From positions 1 through 58,430 of the forward strand of contig UQID01000015.1 in NCBI GenBank assembly GCA_900541045.1: DNA of 58,430 nucleotides, written 5' to 3'. The notes under the pieces are model-generated. The model was given only the letters and a program-made list of their open reading frames with translations. It did no database searches and was not told the DNA's origin. This DNA is from an uncultured Collinsella sp. (GTDB lineage: Bacteria > Actinomycetota > Coriobacteriia > Coriobacteriales > Coriobacteriaceae). Within the stretch, counting starts at the first letter, position 1. Each line of letters begins with the position of its first letter. Shown here in pieces: positions 36,070 to 45,287 of this stretch. Both the position numbers and the translations under genes were made by a program.

Positions 36070-38037
36070 CTAGCGCAGGGACCTCAGGCCGCCGGCGTCT
36101 TTGTCGAGCACCGTAAAGCGCACGGCATCCAGGTGTTCCAAGATGCTGATGGCACGTTTGCGCGACACACCCAGGGCCTCGCGCAGCACGCTCGTGGTGG
36201 CAGCGCCGCCGGCTGCCTCAATGGCAGCGGCAACAAGCTCGCGCGCATGGGCCTCGGCGGCAGCGGACAGGGCAACGTCGCGCTCGACCTTAACGATCGA
36301 GCGGTTGAGCGAAAGCTCGCGCAGGGCACGCGTCATGGTGTCGCGATCGAGCTGCAGTTGCTCGCCCACCTCGGGCAACGTCGGTGCATCGAGGCCGGCT
36401 TCGTCCAGCAAGGCAACGATACGTTCGCAGGCTTCGCGAACCACGCGTGCCGCCGCGGCGGCCGAATGCGGATCGAATACCTCGGCGCCCTCGGCGGCGC
36501 ACACGCCACGCGAGCAGCCCTCGGCAATCAGAGCCGCGGCAACGCCATCATCAGCGGCAGACCACGCAGCATGGGCAACGGCGCCGGGCGTAAAGCCCGT
36601 CTCCTTGGGGGCAGCCGCGTGCATGGCGGACAGGGTCGCTGCCAGTGCATCCATCGCGGCGTCGAGCACGGCGGCATTCACATACAGCGCATCGCCCGAG
36701 CCGGCAAGCTTGTAAACAACACCTCGCGCCACCAGCTCGTTCAGCGCGGCGTCGGCCTCAACGGAAACAAGATCTAGCGCTGCGGCAACGTCGGCAACCA
36801 CGACCGGCAACGCCTGCAGCGCCAGCCACGCATCCACACCAGCGACGGCATCGCCGGCCTCAAGCGCCGCAAGCAGCGTGCGCTCCCCCGCCGAAAGCTC
36901 GCGCGAGCGACGGCAGCGCGAAAGCAGTACGCGCCCGCCGCCAATGAGCATAACGGGCGAATACGACAGCACCACGGCGTGGTCTCCAGCGCGCAGCGGC
37001 AGCGGCTCCTCCAAGCGCACCTGTACGGTACGGGTCTCGCCCACCGCCATGGGGGCCTCGCCCTCCAAAAGCATGATGCGGCCGACAACCTCGGCCGTGC
37101 CGGCCATCACATGCACGCGCGCGCCCGACTCGAGCACGCGCGGCTTGGCGCCCTCGCGACCCAGGTAGGTGAACGTCATCATAAAGCGCAACGTCTGACC
37201 AAAGCGGTCCGCCACGCCGAGCATCTCGCCACGGTCAAGTGCCGCGACACCGTCACCTACCAGGTTGAGCGCCACGCGTTGCCCAGGCAGCGCGCGCGGC
37301 GTATCGCCATGCACCTGAATCCCGCGCACACGACAGACCGTACGCGACGGTAAAGCCATCAGCTCGTCACCCACCGCAACGGGCGCATCGTGCAGCGTTC
37401 CCGTCACGACAGTGCCGACGCCCTTGATCGTAAAGCAGCGGTCAATCGGCAGGCGCGGCGCGGCATCGCCACGCTCGGCACGCTCGCGACAGGAATCCCA
37501 GCAGGCACTTACCTGCTCGTCGAGCACCGCAAGGAGCCCGTCGATCCCCTCGCCCGTCTTAGACGACACGGGCACAATCGGCGCGCCCGCAAACACGGTA
37601 CCCAACAAAAAGTCATCGACATCGAGCTCGGCAAGCTCGGTCATCTCGGCATCGGCCAGATCGCGCATGGTCAGCGCCACCACCATATGCGTGACACCCA
37701 GCAACTCCAGTACATGCACGTGCTCACGCGTCTGCGGCATTACGCCCTCAACGGCCGATACCACCAGCACGGCGACGTCGATACCCGTGGCACCCTGCAC
37801 CATGGCGCGCAAGTAATGCGCATGGCCCGGCACGTCGACCAGACCAACGATCTTGCCACTCGGCAGCGCCAGCTCGCCAAAGCCAAGCTCCACCGTCATG
37901 CCGCGACGGCGCTCAACCTCCAGACGGTCGGGGTTTTTACCCGTCAGCGCCTCGATGAGCGCCGACTTACCGTGGTCGACATGACCCGCCGTGCCAACGA
38001 TAACGGGACACTCCACCAGCACTTGAACCTCACTCAT
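36070..38037 (-). CDS. selB: Selenocysteine-specific elongation factor SelB
   Basis: The 655-residue GTPase delivers Sec-tRNA to UGA codons preceding a SECIS hairpin. It has the G1 loop GTAGHVDHGKSALIEALTG at about residues 15-33, switch I RRRGMTVELGF, the G3 motif DVPGHAHYL, EF-Tu-like domains 2-3 (FTIKGVGTVVTGTL) and four C-terminal winged-helix modules that bind the SECIS RNA. The G4 position reads VALTMRDLAD where family members have (N/T)KxD, so the usual Lys is Met. Its ATG overlaps the selA stop by four bases. Its partner fdhF and tRNA selC are in the same cluster. Confidence 0.95.
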   Translation of the reverse strand: MSEVQVLVECPVIVGTAGHVDHGKSALIEALTGKNPDRLEVERRRGMTVELGFGELALPSGKIVGLVDVPGHAHYLRAMVQGATGIDVAVLVVSAVEGVMPQTREHVHVLELLGVTHMVVALTMRDLADAEMTELAELDVDDFLLGTVFAGAPIVPVSSKTGEGIDGLLAVLDEQVSACWDSCRERAERGDAAPRLPIDRCFTIKGVGTVVTGTLHDAPVAVGDELMALPSRTVCRVRGIQVHGDTPRALPGQRVALNLVGDGVAALDRGEMLGVADRFGQTLRFMMTFTYLGREGAKPRVLESGARVHVMAGTAEVVGRIMLLEGEAPMAVGETRTVQVRLEEPLPLRAGDHAVVLSYSPVMLIGGGRVLLSRCRRSRELSAGERTLLAALEAGDAVAGVDAWLALQALPVVVADVAAALDLVSVEADAALNELVARGVVYKLAGSGDALYVNAAVLDAAMDALAATLSAMHAAAPKETGFTPGAVAHAAWSAADDGVAAALIAEGCSRGVCAAEGAEVFDPHSAAAAARVVREACERIVALLDEAGLDAPTLPEVGEQLQLDRDTMTRALRELSLNRSIVKVERDVALSAAAEAHARELVAAAIEAAGGAATTSVLREALGVSRKRAISILEHLDAVRFTVLDKDAGGLRSLR

Positions 38038-39491
38038 CGAGCAATCGCCTTCTCAACGCACGCGACGAGCGTCGATGCCGCCGTCTCGATATCGCGGTCG
38101 CCTACGAGCGTGCGCACATCAAACAGAATGCGGTCGTGCGAGGCGCGCGTGACGACCGGCGTATCGAAGTCTTGAACGAGCGAGCGCTTGAGCGCGTCGA
38201 CGGACAGGCGCCCGTCGACCGGGCAGACGGCCACGCACATCGTGGGCAACTCGACGGTAGGCAGCGAGCCGCCGCCGGGAGTCGACGACTCTTCGACGAT
38301 CTCCACCTGAACGGCGCACGGGCGACCCGCCTTATCGAGGCCTGCCACCATCAGCTCGCGCAGCTTGCGTGCGCGACGCTCCAGATGAGCCTGCGGAAGC
38401 GTGAGCATGTTGAGCACCGGCACCTCGCGATGGGCCACATCCGCCCCATCCATATAAATGCGCAGTGTAGCCTCGAGCGCAGCCAGTGCGAGCTTGCCCG
38501 GGCGCAGGGCACGCATAAGCGGATGCGACCCGCAAGCCTGGACCAGATCGCGACGGCCCATGATAATGCCCGCCTGTGCGGCACCGAGCAGCTTATCGCC
38601 CGAGCATGACACGATATCGAGCCCCGCCGCGACCGAAGCCGGCGTGGTTTCTTCGCCTCCGCGCACCAAGATGTCGTCGGGCAACAGCGCGCCCGACCCC
38701 TGGTCCTCGTAGAACAGCAGGCCATGCTTGTGAGCAAGCGCCGCAAGCTCCCGAGAACCCACCTCCTCGTGAAAACCCTCGATGCGATAGTTGGAAGGAT
38801 GGACCTTGAGGATCATTGCCGTATCGGGCGTAATGGCGCGCTCGTAGTCGCTCAAATGCGTGCGGTTGGTGGCCCCGACCTCAACGAGCTTGGCACCCGA
38901 GGCCTCCATAACATCGGGGATACGGAAACTGCCGCCGATCTCGACAAGCTCGCCGCGGCTGACGATGACCTCCTTGCCTGCGGCATGGGTCGCCAGCACC
39001 AACAGCACGGCAGCCGCGTTATTATTAACGACCAGCGCGTCCTCGGCACCGGTAAGCGAGCGGATGAGCTGCGCGGCATGTTCCTTGCGCGACCCGCGCG
39101 AGCAGGTGTCCACGCTGTACTCGAGCGTGCTGTAGCCGCGCGCGACCTCGGCCACGGCCTTGGCGGCCGACTCCGCGAGCGGGGCTCGACCCAGGTTGGT
39201 ATGGATAACAACACCCGTGGCGTTGACGGCGGGACGCAGGCTCAGCAACGCGGAGCGGTGCGCACGCCACTCGATGGCCGAAGCCAGGTCGCGCTTAGAG
39301 CGCGGGGCGGCACCGGCACGAATTGCGGCGCGCTCCTCGTCGAGCTCAGCCGTCACGGCAGCATGGACCACCGCGTCGCAGGTCTCCCCTGTCGCCTTCA
39401 CCACCGGCCACTCGGCAAGCAGCTCGTTGACGGAAGGAATGGCGCGCAGGCGGGCGCGTACCTCATCGGACATGTTCTGGCTATCGCTCAT
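38034..39491 (-). CDS. selA: L-seryl-tRNA(Sec) selenium transferase
   Basis: The 485-residue PLP enzyme converts Ser-tRNA(Sec) to Sec-tRNA(Sec) using selenophosphate. It shows the SelA features ATGVVIHTNLGRAPLAESA, NNNAAAVLLVLATHAAGKEV, the RIPDVMEASGAKLVEVGATN segment and the PLP lysine in SCSGDKLLGAAQAG near residue 300. In most relatives the loop reads GDKLLGGPQAG; here AA replaces GP. The ATG follows GAAAGG. selD, needed for selenophosphate, is not in the window. It is translationally coupled to selB. Confidence 0.95.
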   Translation of the reverse strand: MSDSQNMSDEVRARLRAIPSVNELLAEWPVVKATGETCDAVVHAAVTAELDEERAAIRAGAAPRSKRDLASAIEWRAHRSALLSLRPAVNATGVVIHTNLGRAPLAESAAKAVAEVARGYSTLEYSVDTCSRGSRKEHAAQLIRSLTGAEDALVVNNNAAAVLLVLATHAAGKEVIVSRGELVEIGGSFRIPDVMEASGAKLVEVGATNRTHLSDYERAITPDTAMILKVHPSNYRIEGFHEEVGSRELAALAHKHGLLFYEDQGSGALLPDDILVRGGEETTPASVAAGLDIVSCSGDKLLGAAQAGIIMGRRDLVQACGSHPLMRALRPGKLALAALEATLRIYMDGADVAHREVPVLNMLTLPQAHLERRARKLRELMVAGLDKAGRPCAVQVEIVEESSTPGGGSLPTVELPTMCVAVCPVDGRLSVDALKRSLVQDFDTPVVTRASHDRILFDVRTLVGDRDIETAASTLVACVEKAIAR

Positions 39492-39543
39492 GTGCGGCCT
39501 TTCAAAAGAAACGTGGATCAGTCGAATACATCAGCTGAGTCAA

Positions 39544-41661
39544 TTACTCGTTATTATCCTCGCGCGCCGCGATCTTTTCCACGCGAACGGCGTTTTCCTG
39601 GGTGAGCGCGGCGCCCGTCAACGGGTCCCAGCGCAAAGGTGTATGGTCGAGCGGGCCCACGCCCAAGGCCTGAGCGCCACCGGCATCGGCGCCAAACGAA
39701 CGCCCACCGGGGGCGGCCGACGTAAAGATGCACGCCGGATGCAGATACGGCGTCGTCTCCACGCGCACGCGGTCGCGGCCCATATCGCTCACGAGTTCGA
39801 CGATCTCGCCGTCGGCAATACCCATGCGCGCAGCGGCATCGGCATTCATCTGCACGGCATCCAGGTCCGATCCAGCCTCGGCGGCACCTTGGGCCGCAAG
39901 CCTTCGCGAAGTGTGCGACTCAAAGGGACGGTTGCCGCTAATGAGACGAAACATCCCCGGGCCGGGCTCCACCATGGGCGCGATCCAGTTGGGCACACGA
40001 CCCAGGCCGGCTCGTTCCCATACGTCGCTTGCCAGCGCAATTTTGCCGCCATCCAAGGGAATCGCCGGCTCGCCCGTACGCGACGGCAACGCAACAGCCG
40101 TGTCGGCCCAGCCGCGCTCCTTGAGCTCGTCCAGATTGATTCCAAAAGGCGCCACCTGGGCAGCCGCCAGATCGTCAGACGTAAACTGGAAGTACTCGCC
40201 CACACCACACGCCTGTGCCAGACCGGCAAAAATCTCCCGACCGGGACGCGTGTCGTCATGCTGCACGGGCAGCACGGCGTTGCGGTAGAACACCCGCGAA
40301 TCGTTGACGCCCACGACCGTGCCCACGCCGCGGTCGGCCTCGAGATACGTCACGTCGGGCAGCACGAAGTCAGAAGCACGCGCCGTCTCGGACCAGCGAA
40401 TATCAATCGTCACGAGCAAGTCGAGCTTCTGCAAAATACCCAGCCAAGCCTGTGCATTGCCATAGCCCGCACCGGGGTTACTGGCATAGACGATGAGCCC
40501 GCGCAAATCGCCGGCAAGAATCGACTGGCCGATGGTCGTGCACAGGCCGCGCACCGGATCGACCAGTGGATAGCGCTCGGACCCCAGCTTGGGCCCGCGA
40601 GGCACCGGCGGCGTCGCAAAGCGTGCGGGATCGAGATCGCCCAACACAAGCGGCGTGGATGGGTTGAGCGCGCCGCCCGCATGTCCAATACAGCCCAGCA
40701 GCACATCAACCATGCAGATAGCTCGCGCCGTCTGGGTACTGTTGGCATACGCGATTCCGATGCCGCCATGAAAACCGGCGTCCACCACGGCAGCAGGCGC
40801 GGCGGCAGCCAAATCACGCGCCGTGGCGGCGATCTCTGCGGCCGGCACGTCGCACATCGACTCAGCCCACTCGGGCGTCCAAACAGCGGCCGCCTGCGCC
40901 AACTCGTCAAAACCCGTGGTATAGCGGGTCACGAACTCGTGATCGTACAGGTCCTCGGCAATCAACACGTGGACAATACCCAACAGCAGCGCCAAGTCGC
41001 AGCCCGGGCGCACGCGCAACCAGCGGTCGGCAAGCGCCGCAGAGCCACTGCGCCGCGGGTCGACCACGATGATCTTCGCCCCACGCCGGCGCGCATCGTT
41101 GAGCGCATCAACGGCCCCCGTCGTCGACGAATCCACCAGTGAACGCCCTAGGTACATGATGCAATCGGTATGCGCCAGGTCGGAGGCGGGACTATAGCCC
41201 AGGCTGTGCTCCCAACCGGTAAGTCGGCTTACCTCGCAGGCACCGTCTGCACCGTATACGTTGGGCGAGCCCAGCACATGCATAAAACGACACGCCCAGT
41301 AGCGGTCGAACGAGGGCACGCCGAGCGTCATGCCCAGCGCGCGCGGACCATGCCCGTCAACAATCCCCCCAAGGCGCGCAGCGATCTGCGCAAACGCCTC
41401 ATCCCAGGAAATCGCATCGAACCCCGAGCCATCCTGGCGGCGACGCATGGGGTGCACGATGCGGTCGCGCTCGTCAAACGGCATTGCCAGGCGATGGCGT
41501 CCGCGGGCGCACAGGGCACGCGCCGCGCACGGATGCCCCACAACCGGCAACTCGGCCACCACACGCCCACCCTCAACATGGGCCGCAAAGGCGCAATCGG
41601 CATAGCATCCCCCGCATGTCGTCACCACGGAGCGACCGTCATGCATAGCTCTCGATGCCAT
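39544..41661 (-). CDS. Molybdopterin-dependent oxidoreductase (DMSO reductase superfamily), substrate unknown
   Basis: The 705-residue protein has an N-terminal [4Fe-4S] motif (CGGCYADCAFAAHVEGG, with a later CARG), then the bis-MGD domains (YLGRSLVDSSTTGAVDALND; VVDPRRSGSAALADRWL; ASNPGAGYGNAQAW; SGNRPFESHTSRRL). A Cys in the DGACEVSRLTG segment is in the place of the Mo ligand, as in thiosulfate/polysulfide reductase-like enzymes. No Tat signal or Sec codon is present, so it should be cytoplasmic. No dedicated electron-transfer subunit or membrane anchor is adjacent. It lies between focA and selA. The specific substrate cannot be read. Confidence 0.82.
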   Translation of the reverse strand: MASRAMHDGRSVVTTCGGCYADCAFAAHVEGGRVVAELPVVGHPCAARALCARGRHRLAMPFDERDRIVHPMRRRQDGSGFDAISWDEAFAQIAARLGGIVDGHGPRALGMTLGVPSFDRYWACRFMHVLGSPNVYGADGACEVSRLTGWEHSLGYSPASDLAHTDCIMYLGRSLVDSSTTGAVDALNDARRRGAKIIVVDPRRSGSAALADRWLRVRPGCDLALLLGIVHVLIAEDLYDHEFVTRYTTGFDELAQAAAVWTPEWAESMCDVPAAEIAATARDLAAAAPAAVVDAGFHGGIGIAYANSTQTARAICMVDVLLGCIGHAGGALNPSTPLVLGDLDPARFATPPVPRGPKLGSERYPLVDPVRGLCTTIGQSILAGDLRGLIVYASNPGAGYGNAQAWLGILQKLDLLVTIDIRWSETARASDFVLPDVTYLEADRGVGTVVGVNDSRVFYRNAVLPVQHDDTRPGREIFAGLAQACGVGEYFQFTSDDLAAAQVAPFGINLDELKERGWADTAVALPSRTGEPAIPLDGGKIALASDVWERAGLGRVPNWIAPMVEPGPGMFRLISGNRPFESHTSRRLAAQGAAEAGSDLDAVQMNADAAARMGIADGEIVELVSDMGRDRVRVETTPYLHPACIFTSAAPGGRSFGADAGGAQALGVGPLDHTPLRWDPLTGAALTQENAVRVEKIAAREDNNE

Positions 41662-41769
41662 CTCGATTATTCCTTCCAGCTCAGGGGTTCAAACCCCACC
41701 GCACCACAGCTCTGCCACCAGCTGCCGCGACGCATAGCCCGCAGCATCCACCGCAGCAAGACACGAAGA

Positions 41770-41800
41770 GCCTCCCAAAAGGCAAACACCCTCGGGAGGC
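41770..41800 (-). terminator. Hairpin downstream of focA
   Basis: GCCTCCC and GGGAGGC (7 bp) enclose 17 bases, 20 bases past the focA stop. On the minus strand only TCTT follows, so it may attenuate rather than fully terminate before the next gene. Confidence 0.5.
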
Positions 41801-41820
41801 CCGTACGTCATTCCGGCTTA

Positions 41821-42660
41821 TTACGCCTCGGACTTCTTAGCGTAGATAAACCAGTAGCCGAGCGCGACCAGAACCGCACCGCCCACGATGTTGCCCAGCG
41901 TGGCGGCGGACAGGTTAAACGCAATGCCCGCGGCGTTGAGCGCATCGGCGCCGGCGACGTCGGCACCATAGCCGCACGCGTGCATCACGGCACCCATGGG
42001 CAAAAAGTACATGTTGGCGACGCAGTGCTCAAAACCGCAGGCCACAAAGGCGGCGATGGGCAGCAGAATGCCCACAACCTTATCGACCACAGTCTTGCCG
42101 GCGGTACCGATCCACACGGCCAGGCACACAAAGATGTTGCACAGGATGCCGCGGAAGAAGATCGTCACCCAGTCGATCGTCACCTTGCCGGCGGCGACGC
42201 TCACCATGGAATTGGCGACCGCCTCGCCGTTGAGCTTGTAAATGCCGGCCATGTACACCAAAAAGACGATGAACAGGGCACCGACAAAGTTACCGACCCA
42301 TACGACGACCCAAGCCTTGAGCATCTGGACCAGGGTGATCTTTTTGCTCTTGAGTGCGCAGACCATAAGCGAATTGCCGGTAAACAGCTCGGCGCCGCAC
42401 ACCAGCACCAGCACCAGGCCCAGGCAAAAGCACAGGCCGCCCACGACGCGCTGGGCGCCCCAGCCCAGCGTGCTATCGCTCAAGAACACGGTAAAGAACA
42501 GGCCGCCGAAGGCGATGAACGCACCGGCGAACATTGCCAACAGAAAGGCCTTTGCGACCGGCAGGTTGGCCTTGGTCACGCCGGCGGTCTCGGTCTTGGC
42601 CTCGATCGCGGCAGGCGCCAGGCAATCGGGAGCGGGGTACTCCGCCTTGGAATCTACCAT
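41821..42660 (-). CDS. focA: Formate/nitrite transporter family channel, FocA-like
   Basis: The 279-residue pentameric channel has six membrane helices. The diagnostic FNT segments are present: FCLGLVLVLVCGAELFTGNS, WVGNFVGALFIV and GFEHCVANMYFLPMGAVMHA, which carries the gating histidine. It moves formate across the cytoplasmic membrane. The ATG at 42660 is chosen, with AGGAAAG upstream; a TTG eleven codons earlier has a poorly spaced site. Its position right after hycI, in the formate hydrogenlyase operon rather than beside pflB, suggests it supplies formate to that complex. Confidence 0.93.
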   Translation of the reverse strand: MVDSKAEYPAPDCLAPAAIEAKTETAGVTKANLPVAKAFLLAMFAGAFIAFGGLFFTVFLSDSTLGWGAQRVVGGLCFCLGLVLVLVCGAELFTGNSLMVCALKSKKITLVQMLKAWVVVWVGNFVGALFIVFLVYMAGIYKLNGEAVANSMVSVAAGKVTIDWVTIFFRGILCNIFVCLAVWIGTAGKTVVDKVVGILLPIAAFVACGFEHCVANMYFLPMGAVMHACGYGADVAGADALNAAGIAFNLSAATLGNIVGGAVLVALGYWFIYAKKSEA

Positions 42661-42699
42661 GTCAATCACTTCTTTCCTAATCAGCGGGGACAAGCGCTC

Positions 42700-43203
42700 C
42701 TATTGCTCTTGCCCCAAGCGGACAAAGTGGGAAAAGTGGTTGGCGGCCACGGCGTCGTACACGGCGTCGACGGCGTCAAAGACTTCCGGGGACATGGGGT
42801 TGTAGAACTCCGTGTCGCCCGGCTGAATCCCTATGAAGACGATATCTTCGCACGATTGCTCGATTTCCTCGATCAGAATCGACAAAGGGAGCGAATGCGT
42901 GGTGAACATCGACTTGCAGGCCACGTCACGTTTGTCGAGCAAGCGGATGGCGCCGACGGGCAGCGCCATGTCGGCGGCATCGACCAAAACCAAACGCGGC
43001 GGACGCTCGCGCTTGACCTCGATGATGTCGTCCTCGGGCGTTTGCCCGCCGTCGATGGTGTACCAACCGGCGATGGGCGCGTCCTCCATCTTTTTGGAGA
43101 GCACGGGGCCGGCGGCATCATCCGCACGCAGCACGCTTCCCGCCGTGAGCACGATACCCGCAAACGGGGCGCCGTTCACACGACCATCCACAACGCGACC
43201 CAT
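42700..43203 (-). CDS. hycI: Hydrogenase maturation endopeptidase, HycI-like
   Basis: The 167-residue protease removes the C-terminal tail of the hydrogenase large subunit after nickel insertion. The family pattern is visible: VLTAGSVLRADDAAGPVL with the first nickel-binding acidic residue, VLVDAADMALPVGAI with the second, and the HSLPLSILIEEI histidine. Its substrate would be HyfG, encoded five genes upstream in transcription order, which retains a cleavable tail after its last cysteine motif. The ATG overlaps the hycH stop by one base. Confidence 0.9.
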   Translation of the reverse strand: MGRVVDGRVNGAPFAGIVLTAGSVLRADDAAGPVLSKKMEDAPIAGWYTIDGGQTPEDDIIEVKRERPPRLVLVDAADMALPVGAIRLLDKRDVACKSMFTTHSLPLSILIEEIEQSCEDIVFIGIQPGDTEFYNPMSPEVFDAVDAVYDAVAANHFSHFVRLGQEQ

Positions 43204-43784
43204 TACTGCAACCTCCCCGTCAGATACACGCCCGACACATCGCGCACGCGCTCCACCAGATCGCGGAACTTCATTAAGAACGCGACCTGCTGGGCATGCA
43301 GGCCAAAGTCGTCATCGAACACCGAGATGCCGGCCTTGGCAGAACCGCGAAAACCGCGCTCGTCGAGCAGTGCATCGCAGGCCTCGAGCAGTGACGGCAC
43401 CGCCGCCTTGTCGAGCTGGCACTCGCCAAAGGAGCGGATGGCCTCGAACTTGGTCTTGGCCTCCCCCTCCGGCAGCGCGTCGATAAGCGTATAGAACACG
43501 TTCACCGGCACCGACAGGCGCGGCTCAAAGCAGTCGAGCACGCCGGTATGGTGGCCCACGGCGAGCGTGTAGTACAGCACGTCGCAGGCCTCCTGGGGAA
43601 CGTCTTCCTCGGTCTCCACAAACTTACGCGTGAGCTCGTAAAAGACCACCTGGTCGGGCGCATGACCCAGGCAGGGGTCGGCGACGCCCTCGGCGGCCTC
43701 GTCGCTTGCGCGCGAGGCATCGCCAAAGGAGCCGCCGAGCATGCCGGGACCCGCAAAGTAACCAGAGCGGTCCGTGAGCTCCAT
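43203..43784 (-). CDS. hycH: Formate hydrogenlyase maturation protein HycH family
   Basis: The 193-residue protein resembles HycH: QVVFYELTRKFVETEEDVP, a conserved LYYTLAVGHHTGVLDCFEP segment and a C-terminal HAQQVAFLMKFRD. HycH assists large-subunit maturation of hydrogenase-3/4 type enzymes; its mechanism is unclear. It sits exactly between hyfI and hycI without gaps. The name rests on family resemblance plus context. Confidence 0.85.
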   Translation of the reverse strand: MELTDRSGYFAGPGMLGGSFGDASRASDEAAEGVADPCLGHAPDQVVFYELTRKFVETEEDVPQEACDVLYYTLAVGHHTGVLDCFEPRLSVPVNVFYTLIDALPEGEAKTKFEAIRSFGECQLDKAAVPSLLEACDALLDERGFRGSAKAGISVFDDDFGLHAQQVAFLMKFRDLVERVRDVSGVYLTGRLQ

Positions 43785-44567
43785 CTAGCGACCTCCGGCC
43801 AGCACAAGATCCTGCAGCGCCGAGTACACCTCGACGCGACGCGGATCGTCCTGCTTGTCGATGAGCAGCGCCATGGCACCGCGGATATCGCCCTTGGGCG
43901 CGCCCTCGAGGGTGTCCATAAACTCGTTGGCCAGGTCGCGGCCGTAACGGTAGCCGCTCATGGCGCGAGCCTCGCGCTCGATGGCAACGCGCAGCTTGTA
44001 CGGCACGCCGGGGTGCAGGATATCGGCCTGCTCGCCGGCGGCCTCCACCGTGGTCTCGGCATGGAGCTTTTGGTCAAGCAGACCGAGCGCCATGGCAAAG
44101 CCGTAGACGGTCTGCGCGGGGCTGGGCGGGCAGCCGGGGATGTAGACATCGACCGGCAGAATCTTGTCCGTGCCGCCCCAGACGCAGTAGTTGTCGTAGA
44201 AGATGCCGCCGGTGCAGCCGCACGCGCCATAGGACACCACGATCTTGGGATCGGGTGCGGCCTCAAAGGCGCGCAGGGCCGGCATGCGCATGGCACGCGT
44301 CACGGCGCCGGTGTACAGCAGCACATCGGCGTGACGGGGCGAGGGCACGACCTTGATGCCAAAGCGCTCGACGTCGAAGACGGGCGTGATGGAACCGAAG
44401 ATCTCGATCTCGCAGCCGTTGCAGCCGCCGCAGTCGACACGGTAGACGTACACCGAGCGCTTGATCTTCTTAAGAAGGGTCGCCTTGGCCTTCTCGATGC
44501 TCTCGTCGAGCTCGATCTTGGTCGGGCGGTACTGAAGCCGCTCGGGCAAAAGCGTGGGTTCGGCCAT
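43785..44567 (-). CDS. hyfI: [NiFe] hydrogenase small subunit, HyfI/HycG (NuoB-like)
   Basis: The 260-residue cytoplasmic-facing subunit holds a [4Fe-4S] cluster nearest the NiFe site. Cluster ligands are visible in VDCGGCNGCEIEIFG, SYGACGCTGGIFYDN and VYIPGCPPSPAQTVYG. It bridges electrons from the ferredoxin-like HyfH to HyfG. About 75 residues after the NuoB fold form an extra C-terminal region found in HycG/HyfI. It is three bases downstream of hyfH. Confidence 0.94.
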   Translation of the reverse strand: MAEPTLLPERLQYRPTKIELDESIEKAKATLLKKIKRSVYVYRVDCGGCNGCEIEIFGSITPVFDVERFGIKVVPSPRHADVLLYTGAVTRAMRMPALRAFEAAPDPKIVVSYGACGCTGGIFYDNYCVWGGTDKILPVDVYIPGCPPSPAQTVYGFAMALGLLDQKLHAETTVEAAGEQADILHPGVPYKLRVAIEREARAMSGYRYGRDLANEFMDTLEGAPKGDIRGAMALLIDKQDDPRRVEVYSALQDLVLAGGR

Positions 44568-44569
44568 GG

Positions 44570-45286
44570 TTACTCCTCCTTCGTTTCAAAATCCATGATG
44601 ATGCCCTCGACCGGCGCCGGACCGGCGGGGATCTCGGGCGCATCGGGGTTGAGCTCGCGGTCGACATACTCCGGGTTCACGCCGTGGCCGCCCAGATACT
44701 CCATGCCGGGGCCCTGGGGCTCACCGGACGCAAGCGTCTCGTTGGCAGCCATGCCGCGCGCGTTGCCGGTCTTTACGGCCGAAGCGGCGCGCAGGGCATC
44801 GAGCTCGCGCTTGCACTCCTGGCACATACCGACGGTACGGGCGGCCTGGATGGCCTCCATGCCGCCAGTCTTTTGCAGCAGGCGCTTGGCGTAGTCGATC
44901 TCCTTGTGCGGGGCAAACGGCTTGCCGCAACGCGAGCAGTGCTCGAGCGTATAGACGCTCTTGCTGGTGAGGTCGTCCTTGCTCATGACGGCCAGCTCAA
45001 ACTCCTCGGTGAGCTTGATGGCCTCCATGGGGCAGGCTTCCTCGCAACGGCCGCAAAAGATGCAGCGACCGTAGTCGATCGACCAGGTAATGGTATCGGC
45101 CGCAAGGTCGGTGTCCATGCGAATGGCATCGGCCGGGCACGCCACGCCGCAGGCACCGCAGGCGATGCAGAGCTCGGCGTTGTGCTCGGGCTTGCCGCGC
45201 ATGTCCTTATTGGTGGGAAACGGCGCAAACGGGTACTTGACCGTCGCGTCGCCGGCCTTGGCGTTGACCTTCCAAAGCTTCAGCAT
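44570..45286 (-). CDS. hyfH: Hydrogenase 2[4Fe-4S] subunit, HyfH/HycF (NuoI-like)
   Basis: The roughly 238-residue protein has two ferredoxin motifs, CIACGACGVACP and CIFCGRCEEACP, in the first half. Additional cysteine pairs follow (CSRCGKPF and CQECKREL), as in HyfH/HycF, which may bind zinc or another centre. It carries electrons toward the small subunit. I place the start at the ATG at 45286, overlapping nothing and one base from the hyfG stop; an upstream in-frame ATG at 45409 would lie within hyfG and is rejected. Confidence 0.92.
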   Translation of the reverse strand: MLKLWKVNAKAGDATVKYPFAPFPTNKDMRGKPEHNAELCIACGACGVACPADAIRMDTDLAADTITWSIDYGRCIFCGRCEEACPMEAIKLTEEFELAVMSKDDLTSKSVYTLEHCSRCGKPFAPHKEIDYAKRLLQKTGGMEAIQAARTVGMCQECKRELDALRAASAVKTGNARGMAANETLASGEPQGPGMEYLGGHGVNPEYVDRELNPDAPEIPAGPAPVEGIIMDFETKEE

Positions 45287-45287
45287 A

